A stretch of 64,000 bases of DNA, from NCBI GenBank assembly GCA_011321815.1, contig DROS01000066.1, positions 33,186 to 97,185 of the forward strand. The letters run 5' to 3'. This DNA is from Gammaproteobacteria bacterium (lineage in GTDB: Bacteria; Pseudomonadota; Gammaproteobacteria; SZUA-152). Of this stretch, positions 46,467 through 54,714 are shown piece by piece (position 1 is the first letter of the stretch; every line of letters begins with the position of its first letter). Made by a program: the position numbers and the translations under genes. Under the pieces are notes generated by a model. That model searched no databases and was not told the DNA's origin. It saw only the letters and a program-made list of their open reading frames with translations.

Positions 46467-47144
46467 TTATATTCTCAGGCATTCAGCAAGCCATGCACCA
46501 ATATCGGCAATTTCTTCGTTGCATACATTGTGTTCCATGTCATAACTTTTCCAGCGGATGTTGTAATCCAGGTCTTTCAGTATCGTGCAGGATCTTTCTC
46601 CATATTCATACTTTACGACCATGTCGCGAAGTCCGTGCGCCATGAAAACAGGGGTAGATTGGTTTTCTGTGCTGCGTTCATCACGGGTTTTTTTGTGTAA
46701 CGGTAAATAGGTGGATAGAGCAGCAATGCCGGCAAGGGTTTGTGTATGGCGCAAGCCTGTGTACAGCGCCACAGCCCCGCCTTGTGAAAAGCCCATGACG
46801 ATGATGCGTTGTGTGGGGATACCCCGCCGGTTTTCATTTTCGATCAGTGACGTGAGTATTTGCCGGGAGGCAATGAGTCCTGCTTCGTCTTCATGATCAA
46901 ATTCTTCCAGTGAAAAAATATCGTACCAGGAGCGCATGGCGTAACCACCATTGCAAGTGACCGGTTGCACTGGTGCGTGGGGGAAAATAAAGCGGATATC
47001 AAGCGCATCGGGTAATGGCAGTTCGGAAACGATGGGAACAAAGTCATTGCCATCAGCCCCGAGGCCGTGTAGCCAGATGACTGATGCACTGGGCGAGGTG
47101 CCGGTTTCGATTTCGATAGGTGGGTCTATGAGTGCATTGTTCAT
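46467..47144 (-). CDS. alpha/beta-hydrolase, carboxylesterase/phospholipase type
   Basis: 225 residues. VIWLHGLGADGNDFVPIV carries the oxyanion region, the nucleophile elbow is GFSQGGAVALYTGL, and the catalytic Asp and His are in GLRDMVV and YDMEHNVCNEE. This matches the short-chain carboxylesterase/lysophospholipase (EstB/YpfH-like) family in the cytoplasm. Its start overlaps the cyaY stop by 4 nt, so both are translated from one mRNA. The natural substrate is unknown. Confidence 0.9.
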   Translation of the reverse strand: MNNALIDPPIEIETGTSPSASVIWLHGLGADGNDFVPIVSELPLPDALDIRFIFPHAPVQPVTCNGGYAMRSWYDIFSLEEFDHEDEAGLIASRQILTSLIENENRRGIPTQRIIVMGFSQGGAVALYTGLRHTQTLAGIAALSTYLPLHKKTRDERSTENQSTPVFMAHGLRDMVVKYEYGERSCTILKDLDYNIRWKSYDMEHNVCNEEIADIGAWLAECLRI

Positions 47145-47464
47145 GCGCCGCTCTCCAGTTTGACGGTTTCACCGGATTGCTCACTCAGGCTTTTGTTGAG
47201 CAGGGTAAACAGCTCCAGTTCACCCTGTTTCCAGCAATTTTCATCGGTGTCATAGTCAAAATGAAAACCGCCAGCGCGGGCGGCGACCCAAATTTGCTGT
47301 GTGGGTGTTTGACGGTTAATGATCACCTGCGAGCCGTTGTCGCACTCGATGGTCAATATGCCTCCGGCAAAGTCCCAGTCCAGCCCGGCGTCACACGCAT
47401 CCAGCGCATCTTCAATGGCCGACAGGGTATCATCGACTTTTTGGTTAAATTCACCTGCATTCAC
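47141..47464 (-). CDS. cyaY: frataxin-like iron donor CyaY
   Basis: 107 residues with FNQKVDDTLSAIEDALDA, an acidic helix, GGILTIECDNGSQVIINRQTP and IWVAARAGGFHFDY. These are diagnostic for bacterial frataxin, which regulates Fe-S assembly. GTG at 47464 (VNAGEF) is chosen because AAGGAG lies 9 nt upstream and the length fits; an ATG at 47506 would prepend a basic 14-residue stretch. Divergent from lptM-lysA, the standard gammaproteobacterial arrangement. Confidence 0.93.
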   Translation of the reverse strand: MNAGEFNQKVDDTLSAIEDALDACDAGLDWDFAGGILTIECDNGSQVIINRQTPTQQIWVAARAGGFHFDYDTDENCWKQGELELFTLLNKSLSEQSGETVKLESGA

Positions 47465-47566
47465 TGGGGTTCTCTCCTTAACCTTGAGTATGGTATCGCT
47501 GCCCATGCTGTGTTTCCTGCGGACGGCAGTTTATAATAATGAGCGGCTTCTTATTGGGGATTATTC

Positions 47567-47722
47567 ATGAAATCTTGTTGGGCGCAATATTTACTTTGCT
47601 GGGTGATTGCAGTACTGGGCGCAGGCAGTATGTTGAGTGCATGTGGCCAAAAGGGCGCTTTGGTGAAGCCTGTTGTGTCAACCGAAACCGCCGATTCAGC
47701 CAAACATAAAAAAGAGCAGTAA
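47567..47722 (+). CDS. lptM: small LptM/YifL-like lipoprotein
   Basis: 51 residues. Signal peptide ends in the lipobox L-S-A-C (MLSAC|GQKGALVKP), and the remaining tail is short and charged (ADSAKHKKEQ). GQKGxL after the cysteine is typical of LptM (formerly LppL/YifL), which assists assembly of the LPS translocon LptD. Position between divergent cyaY and lysA is the conserved place of this gene. It ends 6 bp before lysA. Confidence 0.85.
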   Translation: MKSCWAQYLLCWVIAVLGAGSMLSACGQKGALVKPVVSTETADSAKHKKEQ

Positions 47723-47728
47723 AAAACC

Positions 47729-48982
47729 ATGAATCATTTTGATTATCGTGACGGTCATCTGTGTGCGGAAAATATTGATCTCAGGGGTATCGTCGATGAT
47801 GTGGGTACCCCCTGTTATGTGTATTCCCGTGCTACGCTGGAGCGTCACTGGCATGCTTTTGACGGTGTTTTTGCCGGACACAGGCATCTGATTTGTTATG
47901 CGGTAAAGGCCAATTCCAATCTGGCAGTGTTGAACATACTGGCCAGGCTGGGCTCCGGCTTTGATATTGTTTCGGGGGGTGAATTGCGCCGGGTGATTGC
48001 TGCGGGTGGCGCACCGTCGAAAGTGGTTTTTTCCGGTGTGGGCAAAAGTGCGGATGAAATGCGTTATGCACTGGAGTTGGGTATTCGCTGTTTTAATGTG
48101 GAATCTCTGGCTGAGCTGGAGCGCCTCAACGGCGTTGCCGGCGAAGTGGGCGCACGTGCACCAGTGTCGATTCGGGTGAATCCCGATGTGGATGCAAAGA
48201 CGCATCCCTATATTTCCACTGGGCTGAAAGAAAATAAATTCGGCATCGACATTGAAAATGCTGAAGTCGTCTATCAGCGTGCTGCTGAATTACCACACAT
48301 CAACGTGCAGGGTATTGACTGTCACATCGGTTCACAGCTCAGTGACATTTCCCCTTTTGTGGATGCGTTGGACCGTGTGCTGTTATTGATCGACAAACTC
48401 GCGGTCCAGGGTATCAGTCTGCAACACATTGATATGGGTGGTGGTCTTGGCATTACCTATCGTGATGAAATGCCGCCAAGCCCGGTTGATTACGCTGCGG
48501 CGATTCTGACCCCATTGAAAGAACGGGGCCTGGAGATTGTTTTGGAGCCGGGGCGGGCCATCGCCGGTAACGCAGGCATTTTGTTGACGCAGGTGGAATA
48601 CATCAAGCCAGGAAAGGCAAAAAATTTCGCTATTGTCGATGGGGCTATGAATGATCTGTTACGGCCCGCCTTGTATGGCGCGTGGCAGGATATTATTCCG
48701 CTTGAGTTACGCAACAACGGCGGCCACCCGGGTATTTATGATGTGGTGGGTCCGATTTGTGAGACGGGTGATTTTCTGGGCAAGGACCGGCAGCTCAATA
48801 TCAAAGCAGGTGATGTATTGGTGGTTCGCTCTGCGGGAGCCTATGGTTTCGGTATGAGCTCTAACTACAATTCGCGGCCACGGGTTGCTGAAGTCATGGT
48901 GGATGGTGATCAATACACTGTGGTGCGCAAACGCGAAGTTCCGGAGGATTTGTGGCGGGGCGAGACAATCCTGCCTGACTGA
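47729..48982 (+). CDS. lysA: diaminopimelate decarboxylase
   Basis: Decarboxylates meso-diaminopimelate to lysine with PLP. It is 417 residues: an alanine-racemase-like barrel with PLP lysine in ICYAVKANSN, HIGSQLSDISPF, GGGLGITY, EPGRAIAGNAG and the catalytic Cys in VGPICETGDFLGKDR. The length and motifs fit LysA. Usual neighbour dapF does not follow; a strong hairpin ends the unit. Confidence 0.97.
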   Translation: MNHFDYRDGHLCAENIDLRGIVDDVGTPCYVYSRATLERHWHAFDGVFAGHRHLICYAVKANSNLAVLNILARLGSGFDIVSGGELRRVIAAGGAPSKVVFSGVGKSADEMRYALELGIRCFNVESLAELERLNGVAGEVGARAPVSIRVNPDVDAKTHPYISTGLKENKFGIDIENAEVVYQRAAELPHINVQGIDCHIGSQLSDISPFVDALDRVLLLIDKLAVQGISLQHIDMGGGLGITYRDEMPPSPVDYAAAILTPLKERGLEIVLEPGRAIAGNAGILLTQVEYIKPGKAKNFAIVDGAMNDLLRPALYGAWQDIIPLELRNNGGHPGIYDVVGPICETGDFLGKDRQLNIKAGDVLVVRSAGAYGFGMSSNYNSRPRVAEVMVDGDQYTVVRKREVPEDLWRGETILPD

Positions 48983-48992
48983 AACCACCGCA

Positions 48993-49025
48993 CCAGCGCA
49001 GGCCGGGGAAATCGGCCTGCGCTGG
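48993..49025. terminator. bidirectional hairpin between lysA and hsp20
   Basis: CCAGCGCAGGCC (48993-49004) pairs with GGCCTGCGCTGG (49014-49025) in a perfect 12-bp GC-rich stem. It lies between convergent genes, without a long U tract on either side. Confidence 0.7.
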
Positions 49026-49042
49026 CGCGGTTTGCCAGCTGC

Positions 49043-49489
49043 TCAGTGTTCCACCGTGATGCGGCGGGTCTGTGTCAGCTCCTCACGTTTGGGAATACTG
49101 ATTTCCAGTGAGCCATTACGGCTTTTTGCGGTAATGCCCTCGGCATCAGCGGTTTCGGGCAGATTAAAACGTCGATGGAAACTGCCGCGTGTGCGCTCGA
49201 TACGTTTGTAGCCTTCCTTTTCTTCTTCATGTTCCTCGTGCCGTTCGCCCTTGATGGAAAGCACACCGTTTTCCATGTGCACCTCGATGTCATCAGGCTC
49301 GACGCCAGGTACATCAGCAACGATCAGGAAACGATTGTCTTCTTCCTTGATGTCCACGGCAGGCACCCAGTCACTGGTGGCCATGCTTGCGCTGTCGTCA
49401 TCAGTATTGAGGCGAGGATCAAACAGACTGCCCATTTCCCGTTGCAGCTGCTGGAGTCTACGCCAGGGGTCATATTGAATAATGTTCAT
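49043..49489 (-). CDS. Hsp20 family small heat-shock protein
   Basis: 148 residues. A short N-terminal arm (MNIIQYDPWRRLQQLQREMG) precedes an alpha-crystallin domain with WVPAVDIKEEDNRFLIVADV, GVLSIKGERHEE, FHRRFNLPE and the closing NGSLEISIPK. ATP-independent holdase. ATG at 49489 is chosen for the strong AGGAGG upstream; longer in-frame readings lack a site. The first four residues N-I-I-Q and the arm follow the common proteobacterial class A-like type. Confidence 0.93.
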   Translation of the reverse strand: MNIIQYDPWRRLQQLQREMGSLFDPRLNTDDDSASMATSDWVPAVDIKEEDNRFLIVADVPGVEPDDIEVHMENGVLSIKGERHEEHEEEKEGYKRIERTRGSFHRRFNLPETADAEGITAKSRNGSLEISIPKREELTQTRRITVEH

Positions 49490-49663
49490 GATGTCCTCCT
49501 TTTCACTGGTTTGTGTAACGTGGCTGATACTGCTGCCAGCCTGTTTAAAAATCATCTCTTCTACCCCAGACATAGGGGTGGAGGGCCCTGAATCAAGGGG
49601 GGCAAAATGGTTTTTTCTGGCCTGGATATTGCCGGAATCCGGGCCGGCCTGTTCGTTTGTTGA

Positions 49664-49679
49664 TCACTATATATTGTGT
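49664..49679 (+). promoter_or_regulatory. NrdR-like box, distal
   Basis: TCACTATATATTGTGT fits the NrdR consensus ACACwATATATwGTGT at most positions. It lies 136 bp before the nrdJ promoter, so any role would need looping or a second promoter. Confidence 0.45.
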
Positions 49680-49799
49680 TGCTAAAATTTTTTATTTTTC
49701 TTTTTGGCTGAGTTGTATATACAGGTTTAAACTATGAAAATAACATAACTATATGTTTTTGCTGTTTATTATCTTTAAGGATATCTATTGAAGCTTGCG

Positions 49800-49828
49800 T
49801 TGACAGTATTCAATCTTGCACCTATCCT
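49800..49828 (+). promoter_or_regulatory. sigma70 promoter of nrdJa
   Basis: TTGACA (49800-49805), a 17-bp spacer, and TATCCT (49823-49828) make a near-consensus promoter. Transcription would start near 49835, giving a leader of about 160 nt before nrdJa. Confidence 0.7.
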
Positions 49829-49837
49829 ATGCCGCAG

Positions 49838-49853
49838 ACACAATATCTTGTGT
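49838..49853 (+). promoter_or_regulatory. NrdR box overlapping the nrdJa transcription start
   Basis: ACACAATATCTTGTGT is a near-perfect match to the NrdR consensus and sits just downstream of the -10 element. NrdR represses ribonucleotide reductase genes when dATP is high, so repression by start-site blockade is expected. Confidence 0.75.
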
Positions 49854-49997
49854 TTGACCTGAATCCTGCAAATGTAGCCATTTGCGGGATTTTGAGTTTA
49901 AGTCTTTGGAGGGTCCACGACTGTTGGCGGATGGCGCAAGCCGACCGGCGCAGGCGGTGGGCAGATTGTAAAAATCCGTGACGAGGGTGCCCGTCTC

Positions 49998-52151
49998 ATG
50001 AAAGCCGCTACTTTGAATACCATTACCACCAGTGTCGAAGACATTCCCTTCCAGGCCGCTTCGGTGGACATCTGGGAGAAAAAATACCGCCTGCAAAGCA
50101 AGGATGGCGTTGTGGTGGATGAAACCATTGACGACACCTACCGTCGTGTCGCCCAGGCGCTGGCGGAGGTTGAAGAAACGGACGCCAAACGCAAAGAATG
50201 GGGCGAGCGTTTTTTGTGGGCGCTGCGCCATGGCGCGATTCCCGCCGGACGTATTATTTCCAATGCCGGTGCGCTGGCCTACAAGCCGGCTACGTCCACA
50301 ATCAACTGCACCGTCTCCGGTATCGTGCATGATTCCATGAACGATATTCTGGAAAAAGTGCACGAAGCGGGGCTCACGCTCAAAGCCGGTTGCGGTATCG
50401 GCTATGAATTTTCCACCCTGCGCCCCAAAGGCGCCTTCGTGGCCGGTGCGGGCGCATACACCTCCGGGCCGCTGTCCTTCATGGATATCTACGACAAAAT
50501 GTGTTTCACCGTATCCTCCGCCGGTGGCCGCCGCGGTGCGCAAATGGCCACTTTTGACGTGGGTCATCCGGATGTCATGGATTTTATCCGCGCCAAACGT
50601 GAAGACGGTCGCCTGCGTCAGTTCAATCTTTCTTTGCTGATTACCCGGGAATTCATCGAAGCCGTGAAGTCTGACGAAGACTGGCGTCTGGCATTTCCGA
50701 TGAGCGAAAAAGAGATCGAAATCGACAACATTGACATCAATGACCCCGCACAAGTGGTATGGCGCGAATGGCCCACCGATAAAGGTTACATAAGTAATGA
50801 CGAAGGTCTGGTGGCCTGCAAGGTCTATCGCACCATACATGCCCGCCGTCTGTGGGACATGATCATGACCTCCACCTATGATTTTGCCGAACCCGGATTC
50901 ATCCTCATCGACAAAGTCAACGAGATGAACAACAACTGGTTCTGTGAAAATATCAGAGCCACAAACCCCTGTGGTGAGCAGCCACTTCCCCCCTACGGCT
51001 CCTGCCTGCTGGGCTCGGTGAACCTTACCAAATTCGTAGTGGAGCCATTTACCGGGAACGCCCGTTTTGATTGGGAAAAATTTCGCAAGACTGTCAGCAT
51101 CTTTACCCGCATGCTGGATAACGTAGTGGAAATCAACGGTCTGCCGCTGGAAGGTCAGCGTAAAGCAATTATGAACAAGCGACGTCATGGCATGGGATAC
51201 CTTGGTCTGGGCTCTACGCTCACCATGATGCGCATGGTCTATGGTGACGCAGACTCACTGAAATTTACCGAAGAAGTTACCCGCGAACTGGCCATGGTGG
51301 GCTGGCGCACCGGTGTTGAACTGGCAGAGGAAAAAGGCGCCGCCCCCATTATGGAAGAAGATTTTATTGTGAATGCCGGGATGCTGCGCAAGCGCCCTGA
51401 AATGAAAGCGGATGGCTTCAAAGTGGGCGACAGCATAAAAGGCAAGGTGCTGCACGCCCGTTATAGTCGTTACATGCAGAAGGTGGGTGAAGTTGATCCC
51501 GAACTGATCGAAAAAATGGCCGAGCTGGGGTGCCGTTTTACCCATCACAGCTCCATTGCGCCCACCGGCACCATTTCCCTGTCACTGGCCAACAATGCCA
51601 GCAATGGCATCGAGCCCAGCTTTGCGCACCACTATTCACGTAACATCATTCGTGAAGGCAAAAAAACCAAAGAAAAAGTAGACGTGTGTTCCTTTGAACT
51701 GCTGGCTTATCAGAAAATGATCAATGTCAACGCCATGCCTTATACGGAAAACGACAGTCAGAAACTGCCGGATTACTTTGTCTCTGCCGACAATATCGCC
51801 CCCAAAGCGCATGTCGATGTGCAGGCCGCCGCGCAAAAATGGATTGATTCGAGTATTTCCAAAACCGCCAACGTACCCACGGATTTCCCGTTTGAAGAAT
51901 TCAAAGACATCTATCTGTACGCCTACGACGAAGGACTGAAAGGTTGCACCACCTTCCGCTTTAACCCCGAAGTTTTCCAGGGCGTGCTGGTAAAAGAACA
52001 GGATCTGGAAAATACGACCTACCAGTTCACGTTAGAAGATGGTAGCGTGGTGGAAGTCAAAGGCAACGAAGAAGTTGAATATGACGGCGAAACCCATACC
52101 GCCGCAAACCTTTACGATGCTTTGAAAGAAGGTTATTACGGGAAATTCTAA
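49998..52151 (+). CDS. nrdJ: adenosylcobalamin-dependent ribonucleotide reductase, large part (NrdJa)
   Basis: Reduces ribonucleotides to deoxyribonucleotides using a B12-derived radical, with or without oxygen. It is 717 residues. AGRIISNAGALAYKPATSTINC is near the start, LTLKAGCGIGYEFSTLRPKG follows, and NPCGEQPLPPYGSC contains the catalytic C325. APTGTISL is in the substrate site. It matches the first half of the split class II enzyme known in Pseudomonas; the second half is the next gene. NrdR-controlled promoter upstream. Confidence 0.93.
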   Translation: MKAATLNTITTSVEDIPFQAASVDIWEKKYRLQSKDGVVVDETIDDTYRRVAQALAEVEETDAKRKEWGERFLWALRHGAIPAGRIISNAGALAYKPATSTINCTVSGIVHDSMNDILEKVHEAGLTLKAGCGIGYEFSTLRPKGAFVAGAGAYTSGPLSFMDIYDKMCFTVSSAGGRRGAQMATFDVGHPDVMDFIRAKREDGRLRQFNLSLLITREFIEAVKSDEDWRLAFPMSEKEIEIDNIDINDPAQVVWREWPTDKGYISNDEGLVACKVYRTIHARRLWDMIMTSTYDFAEPGFILIDKVNEMNNNWFCENIRATNPCGEQPLPPYGSCLLGSVNLTKFVVEPFTGNARFDWEKFRKTVSIFTRMLDNVVEINGLPLEGQRKAIMNKRRHGMGYLGLGSTLTMMRMVYGDADSLKFTEEVTRELAMVGWRTGVELAEEKGAAPIMEEDFIVNAGMLRKRPEMKADGFKVGDSIKGKVLHARYSRYMQKVGEVDPELIEKMAELGCRFTHHSSIAPTGTISLSLANNASNGIEPSFAHHYSRNIIREGKKTKEKVDVCSFELLAYQKMINVNAMPYTENDSQKLPDYFVSADNIAPKAHVDVQAAAQKWIDSSISKTANVPTDFPFEEFKDIYLYAYDEGLKGCTTFRFNPEVFQGVLVKEQDLENTTYQFTLEDGSVVEVKGNEEVEYDGETHTAANLYDALKEGYYGKF

Positions 52152-52230
52152 ATGTTGTGAACCCGGTATTAATCATTAATTTGTGCAAAGTGCACCGGAT
52201 GGAACCAGTTGCAGGCAGGAGTAGATAAAG

Positions 52231-52938
52231 ATGGCTATTAAACTCGGCAGTAAGATTGTAAGTTACAGTGTTGCCCAAGAAAACGAAGAAGTCCCGGAGG
52301 CTGAAGTGAAAGCCCCGGCTGTAACAGAAAACGAAGACGGCAACGTTGTTCATATGCACGAAAAAGTGGAACGCCCTGAAATGCTGCTGGGCTCCACTTA
52401 CAAAATCAAAACGCCATTGTCCGAGCATTCCCTGTATCTTACCATCAACGACATGGTGCTCAACCCCGGTACCAAACATGAACTGCGCCGTCCTTTCGAG
52501 ATTTTTATCAACTCAAAAAACATGGATCACTTTCAGTGGATTGTTGCGCTGACACGTATTATTTCCGCCGTGTTCCGCAAAGGCGGCGACGTGACTTTTT
52601 TAGTGGATGAACTACGTTCCGTGTTTGACCCGCGTGGCGGCTACTTCAAGAAGGGTGGTAAATATATGCCCTCCCTGGTCGCCGAACTGGGGGATGCCAT
52701 TGAATCGCACATGAAACTCATCGGCCTGATTAAAGATGACGAAATGGACGAGAATCAATTAAAGCTGGTGGCTGAAAAGCGGGCACAGTTTGAAGCAGAA
52801 CAAACATTGGCTGGTTGTGATGATGCTTCGGATTTTCCTGCCGGGGCGCAGTTGTGCAACAAGTGCAGCACCAAAGCGCTGATCAAGATGGATGGGTGTA
52901 TGACGTGTCTTAACTGTGGTGACTCCAAGTGCGGTTAA
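52231..52938 (+). CDS. ribonucleotide reductase class II, second subunit (NrdJb)
   Basis: 235 residues, encoded 79 bp after nrdJa. The middle (about 75-165) is a TSCPD-like domain (LYLTINDMVLNPGTKHELRR, PFEIFINSKNMDHFQWIVAL). The C-terminus is cysteine-rich, with CNKCSTKAL and CMTCLNCGDSKCG, providing the redox-active pair and perhaps a zinc site for re-reducing the catalytic centre. The arrangement equals NrdJb of split class II reductases. GCAGGAG precedes the ATG. A GGGTGG hairpin lies after the stop. Confidence 0.9.
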   Translation: MAIKLGSKIVSYSVAQENEEVPEAEVKAPAVTENEDGNVVHMHEKVERPEMLLGSTYKIKTPLSEHSLYLTINDMVLNPGTKHELRRPFEIFINSKNMDHFQWIVALTRIISAVFRKGGDVTFLVDELRSVFDPRGGYFKKGGKYMPSLVAELGDAIESHMKLIGLIKDDEMDENQLKLVAEKRAQFEAEQTLAGCDDASDFPAGAQLCNKCSTKALIKMDGCMTCLNCGDSKCG

Positions 52939-52973
52939 TAGTGGCGCGCCTTGCTTGTGAATCCCTCGCCTGA

Positions 52974-53002
52974 AGGGTGGCCACAAAAAACGTGCCCACC
53001 CT
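52974..53002. repeat. AGGGTGG / CCACCCT hairpin after nrdJb
   Basis: AGGGTGGCCAC...CGTGCCCACCCT forms a near-perfect stem with an AAAAAA loop. It belongs to the GGTGGGC family seen near 2406 and 15376 and may also end the nrdJab transcript. Confidence 0.65.
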
Positions 53003-53031
53003 GCTTAGCTTTTTCAGGAAGATTACATAAA

Positions 53032-53589
53032 ATGTTGAATTTAAAGGCGCTCTTTTTAATTGTCGTTTTTAGTCTCATTTCCTGTGAATCTTTTCGGGAA
53101 TCCAGTTTAAAAGACCACTCAAATGATAAAACGATGGCAGAGATATTTGGCTGGTTTGATGGCAACTGTTTCGCGATAGCGAGTAAAAGCCTGAGCCCAG
53201 GGACAGAAATTTTTGTTGTTACCTTGGATAGCCCCCAGTCCATCTCTTCGGTAAAGGTGGTGGGGTCCGCAAATGAACAGAGGTGCGGCCCGTTATCGCC
53301 AGATCGCCGCGCGCAGAATATATCAGAAGGATTATCATTCTACGAGGTAAAGCCTGATGATGGCATCGGCCTTGCGATTGGAGTGATTGGGGAAATTTCT
53401 CAACCCAAAATCAGAGAAGGTGTTGTTCAGGCGGACCTGGGAAACGACGGAACATTTGAACGTTTCACACTTTGTGCAACAAGCGAAGGTCTCAGTTTCG
53501 ACATTTGGACTTCAACACCTTATGAGCACGAGCCCATATGGTCAGGCTATTACTATTTGGGATACGACGTCGAGCGTACATGTCCATAG
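53032..53589 (+). CDS. predicted lipoprotein of unknown function
   Basis: 185 residues. The signal peptide MLNLKALFLIVVFSLISC ends in the lipobox L-I-S-C. The mature part has no family I recognise; it is rich in Ser, Gly and acidic residues with several short beta-like stretches (AIASKSLSPGTEIFVVTLD, LAIGVIGEI). AGGAAG lies about 10 nt upstream of ATG 53032. It starts just after the hairpin that follows nrdJb. Membrane-anchored location is predicted; no function is offered. Confidence 0.6.
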   Translation: MLNLKALFLIVVFSLISCESFRESSLKDHSNDKTMAEIFGWFDGNCFAIASKSLSPGTEIFVVTLDSPQSISSVKVVGSANEQRCGPLSPDRRAQNISEGLSFYEVKPDDGIGLAIGVIGEISQPKIREGVVQADLGNDGTFERFTLCATSEGLSFDIWTSTPYEHEPIWSGYYYLGYDVERTCP

Positions 53590-53613
53590 TCCCACATCGA
53601 CGAGAATTTAAAA

Positions 53614-53844
53614 ATGACAGGGATTACAAAGAAAGAAAATTTAAGCGGAAAAAAATGGTGGTCAATCAACCGAAACAAAGCAGAGTACGCTAACAGCACC
53701 AGCATAGATAAGCTTGATGCTACCTTTAGAGAAAACATTAAAGAGTTCAAAAAAGCAATTACCGATGCATTCCGCCTCATTGCGTCTTGCTATTCACGTT
53801 TAAAAGTGCCTCTTTATGTCGTCCAGATGAGGGTTTTAGGTTGA
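53614..53844 (+). CDS. short hypothetical protein, possibly a truncated gene
   Basis: 76 residues, basic, with a helix-like middle (SIDKLDATFRENIKEFKKAI). It follows the lipoprotein gene by 24 bp. There is only a weak ribosome-binding site (GAGAA) before the ATG. No family recognised. It may be a fragment of a larger lost gene; real expression is uncertain. Confidence 0.35.
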   Translation: MTGITKKENLSGKKWWSINRNKAEYANSTSIDKLDATFRENIKEFKKAITDAFRLIASCYSRLKVPLYVVQMRVLG

Positions 53845-53927
53845 AGAGTCAAAGGGTATACGGGCAAATTTTACAGTGCCCATATAAAAGTTGAGTTTGG
53901 TCTAAAAAGGTAAAGTGGCCAAAGGTT

Positions 53928-54242
53928 TTATTTGCTCTTGTTGTGCTTCAACACAAAAGCAGCGATTGCTTCCAATTCTGCACCTTTAATGTTTGGGAAA
54001 GAGGGCATTCTTAGGCTGCCTTGGGTTATTTTGTCTGTGACATAAGCCGTGGTTGCATTGTCGGCGCTAATCTCCCAGAAGGTGGTTAACTCAGTTTCAC
54101 TAATAGATGGATGGCAACCAATACAGGCCTGGGCGAAGATATCTTTGCCTGAAGCGCCGGCTGCTGGAGTATAATCTTTGGAACCTGAACATCCGCTTAA
54201 AACAACAGCTGCGGCTGCAACGTATAACATCTTTTTTTTCAT
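53928..54242 (-). CDS. lipoprotein monohaem cytochrome c
   Basis: 104 residues. The signal peptide ends in the lipobox L-S-G-C (VVLSGC|SGSK), so the protein is lipid-anchored. One haem site CIGCH lies in IFAQACIGCHP, and MPSFPNIKGAELEAIAAFVL provides the Met ligand and C-terminal helix of class I cytochrome c. ATG at 54242 follows GGATGGG; an ATG at 54257 is the alternative. A perfect TetR-cassette operator lies 130 bp upstream, next to a TATAAT on this strand, so it may share regulation with the tetR-gst genes. Confidence 0.83.
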   Translation of the reverse strand: MKKKMLYVAAAAVVLSGCSGSKDYTPAAGASGKDIFAQACIGCHPSISETELTTFWEISADNATTAYVTDKITQGSLRMPSFPNIKGAELEAIAAFVLKHNKSK

Positions 54243-54371
54243 TTTCGACCCATCCATATGCTTTGTGAATTCAATGGGCTAATGGTTACTAATTTTGTCG
54301 GGAATTGCAATTTAAATAGTGATTTTTTCATCATTGATGCGACTAATTCCGGCAACAATTATAGTCTATAG

Positions 54372-54381
54372 AGACCGGTCT
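54372..54381. promoter_or_regulatory. AGACCGGTCT operator, upstream of the cytochrome c gene
   Basis: A perfect 10-bp palindrome that falls inside the -35/-10 spacer of a minus-strand promoter (TATAAT at 54358-54363). The same GACCGGTC core occurs at the tetR and gst promoters. TetR binding is inferred from these positions. Confidence 0.6.
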
Positions 54382-54393
54382 GTTGGAGGCGCC

Positions 54394-54653
54394 TCAAGCA
54401 AAATTTTTTAATTGCGATAAAGTGCCAGACACTTTCAGTGTCTGTCTGGCGGCGGCCCAGAGATCTTTTTCGGAGCGCACGACTTTTGCCATAGCGTTTA
54501 ATCCGATGAGTAGATTCTGTAAGGCAAGTGCTTTCTCTTTGACGTCTCCCTGGTTTTTTATTTCTCCGTTAGCTTAGCCTGAGCAAGTCGATGTTCCAGT
54601 CTGTGATCCAAGTCAGCCAGATATTGGCTTTTTCTGTGGATTAGGGCATCACA
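54394..54653 (-). pseudogene. remnant of an unidentified gene, two overlapping frames
   Basis: On the minus strand, 54558-54653 reads ALIHRKSQYLADLDHRLEHR and on to AQAKLTEK-stop. A second frame, 54394-54573, reads KNQGDVKEKALALQNLLIGL, then MAKVVRSEKDLWAAARQTLK and ends at a TGA. Both have protein-like composition, overlap by 16 bp, and lack a start with a ribosome-binding site. They look like one gene split by a frameshift and cut on the tetR side. Origin unknown. Confidence 0.4.
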
Positions 54654-54674
54654 TTATTGTGCCGGTGTGATGAC

Positions 54675-54703
54675 TTGACGAAACAAGACGACCGGTCTAA
54701 TAT
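54675..54703 (+). promoter_or_regulatory. tetR promoter with operator in the spacer
   Basis: TTGACG (54675-54680), a 17-bp spacer and TAATAT (54698-54703) form a strong promoter. The operator core GACCGGTC is at 54690-54697, directly against the -10. The start point near 54710 leaves only about 5 nt before the ATG at 54715, so the tetR mRNA may be nearly leaderless. Confidence 0.72.
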
Positions 54704-54714
54704 GTGTTCATATC

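Larger units (their letters stand above)
49490..49997. other. 508-bp control region between hsp20 and nrdJ
   Basis: Divergent promoters are expected. The right half holds a strong sigma70 promoter and two NrdR-like boxes described separately. An AT-rich run lies at 49660-49790. No coding sequence was recognised. Confidence 0.6.
54243..54714. other. 472-bp region between cytochrome and tetR, with operators and a decayed reading frame
   Basis: It contains the operators at 54372 and 54690 and a minus-strand gene remnant (54394-54653), all listed separately. TATAAT on the minus strand at 54358-54363 is a likely -10 for the cytochrome gene. Confidence 0.6.

Noticed and set aside
49827..51188. 453-codon minus-strand reading opposite nrdJa
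   Set aside because: Shadow of the reductase; the plus strand has the catalytic NPCGE motif and a full promoter.
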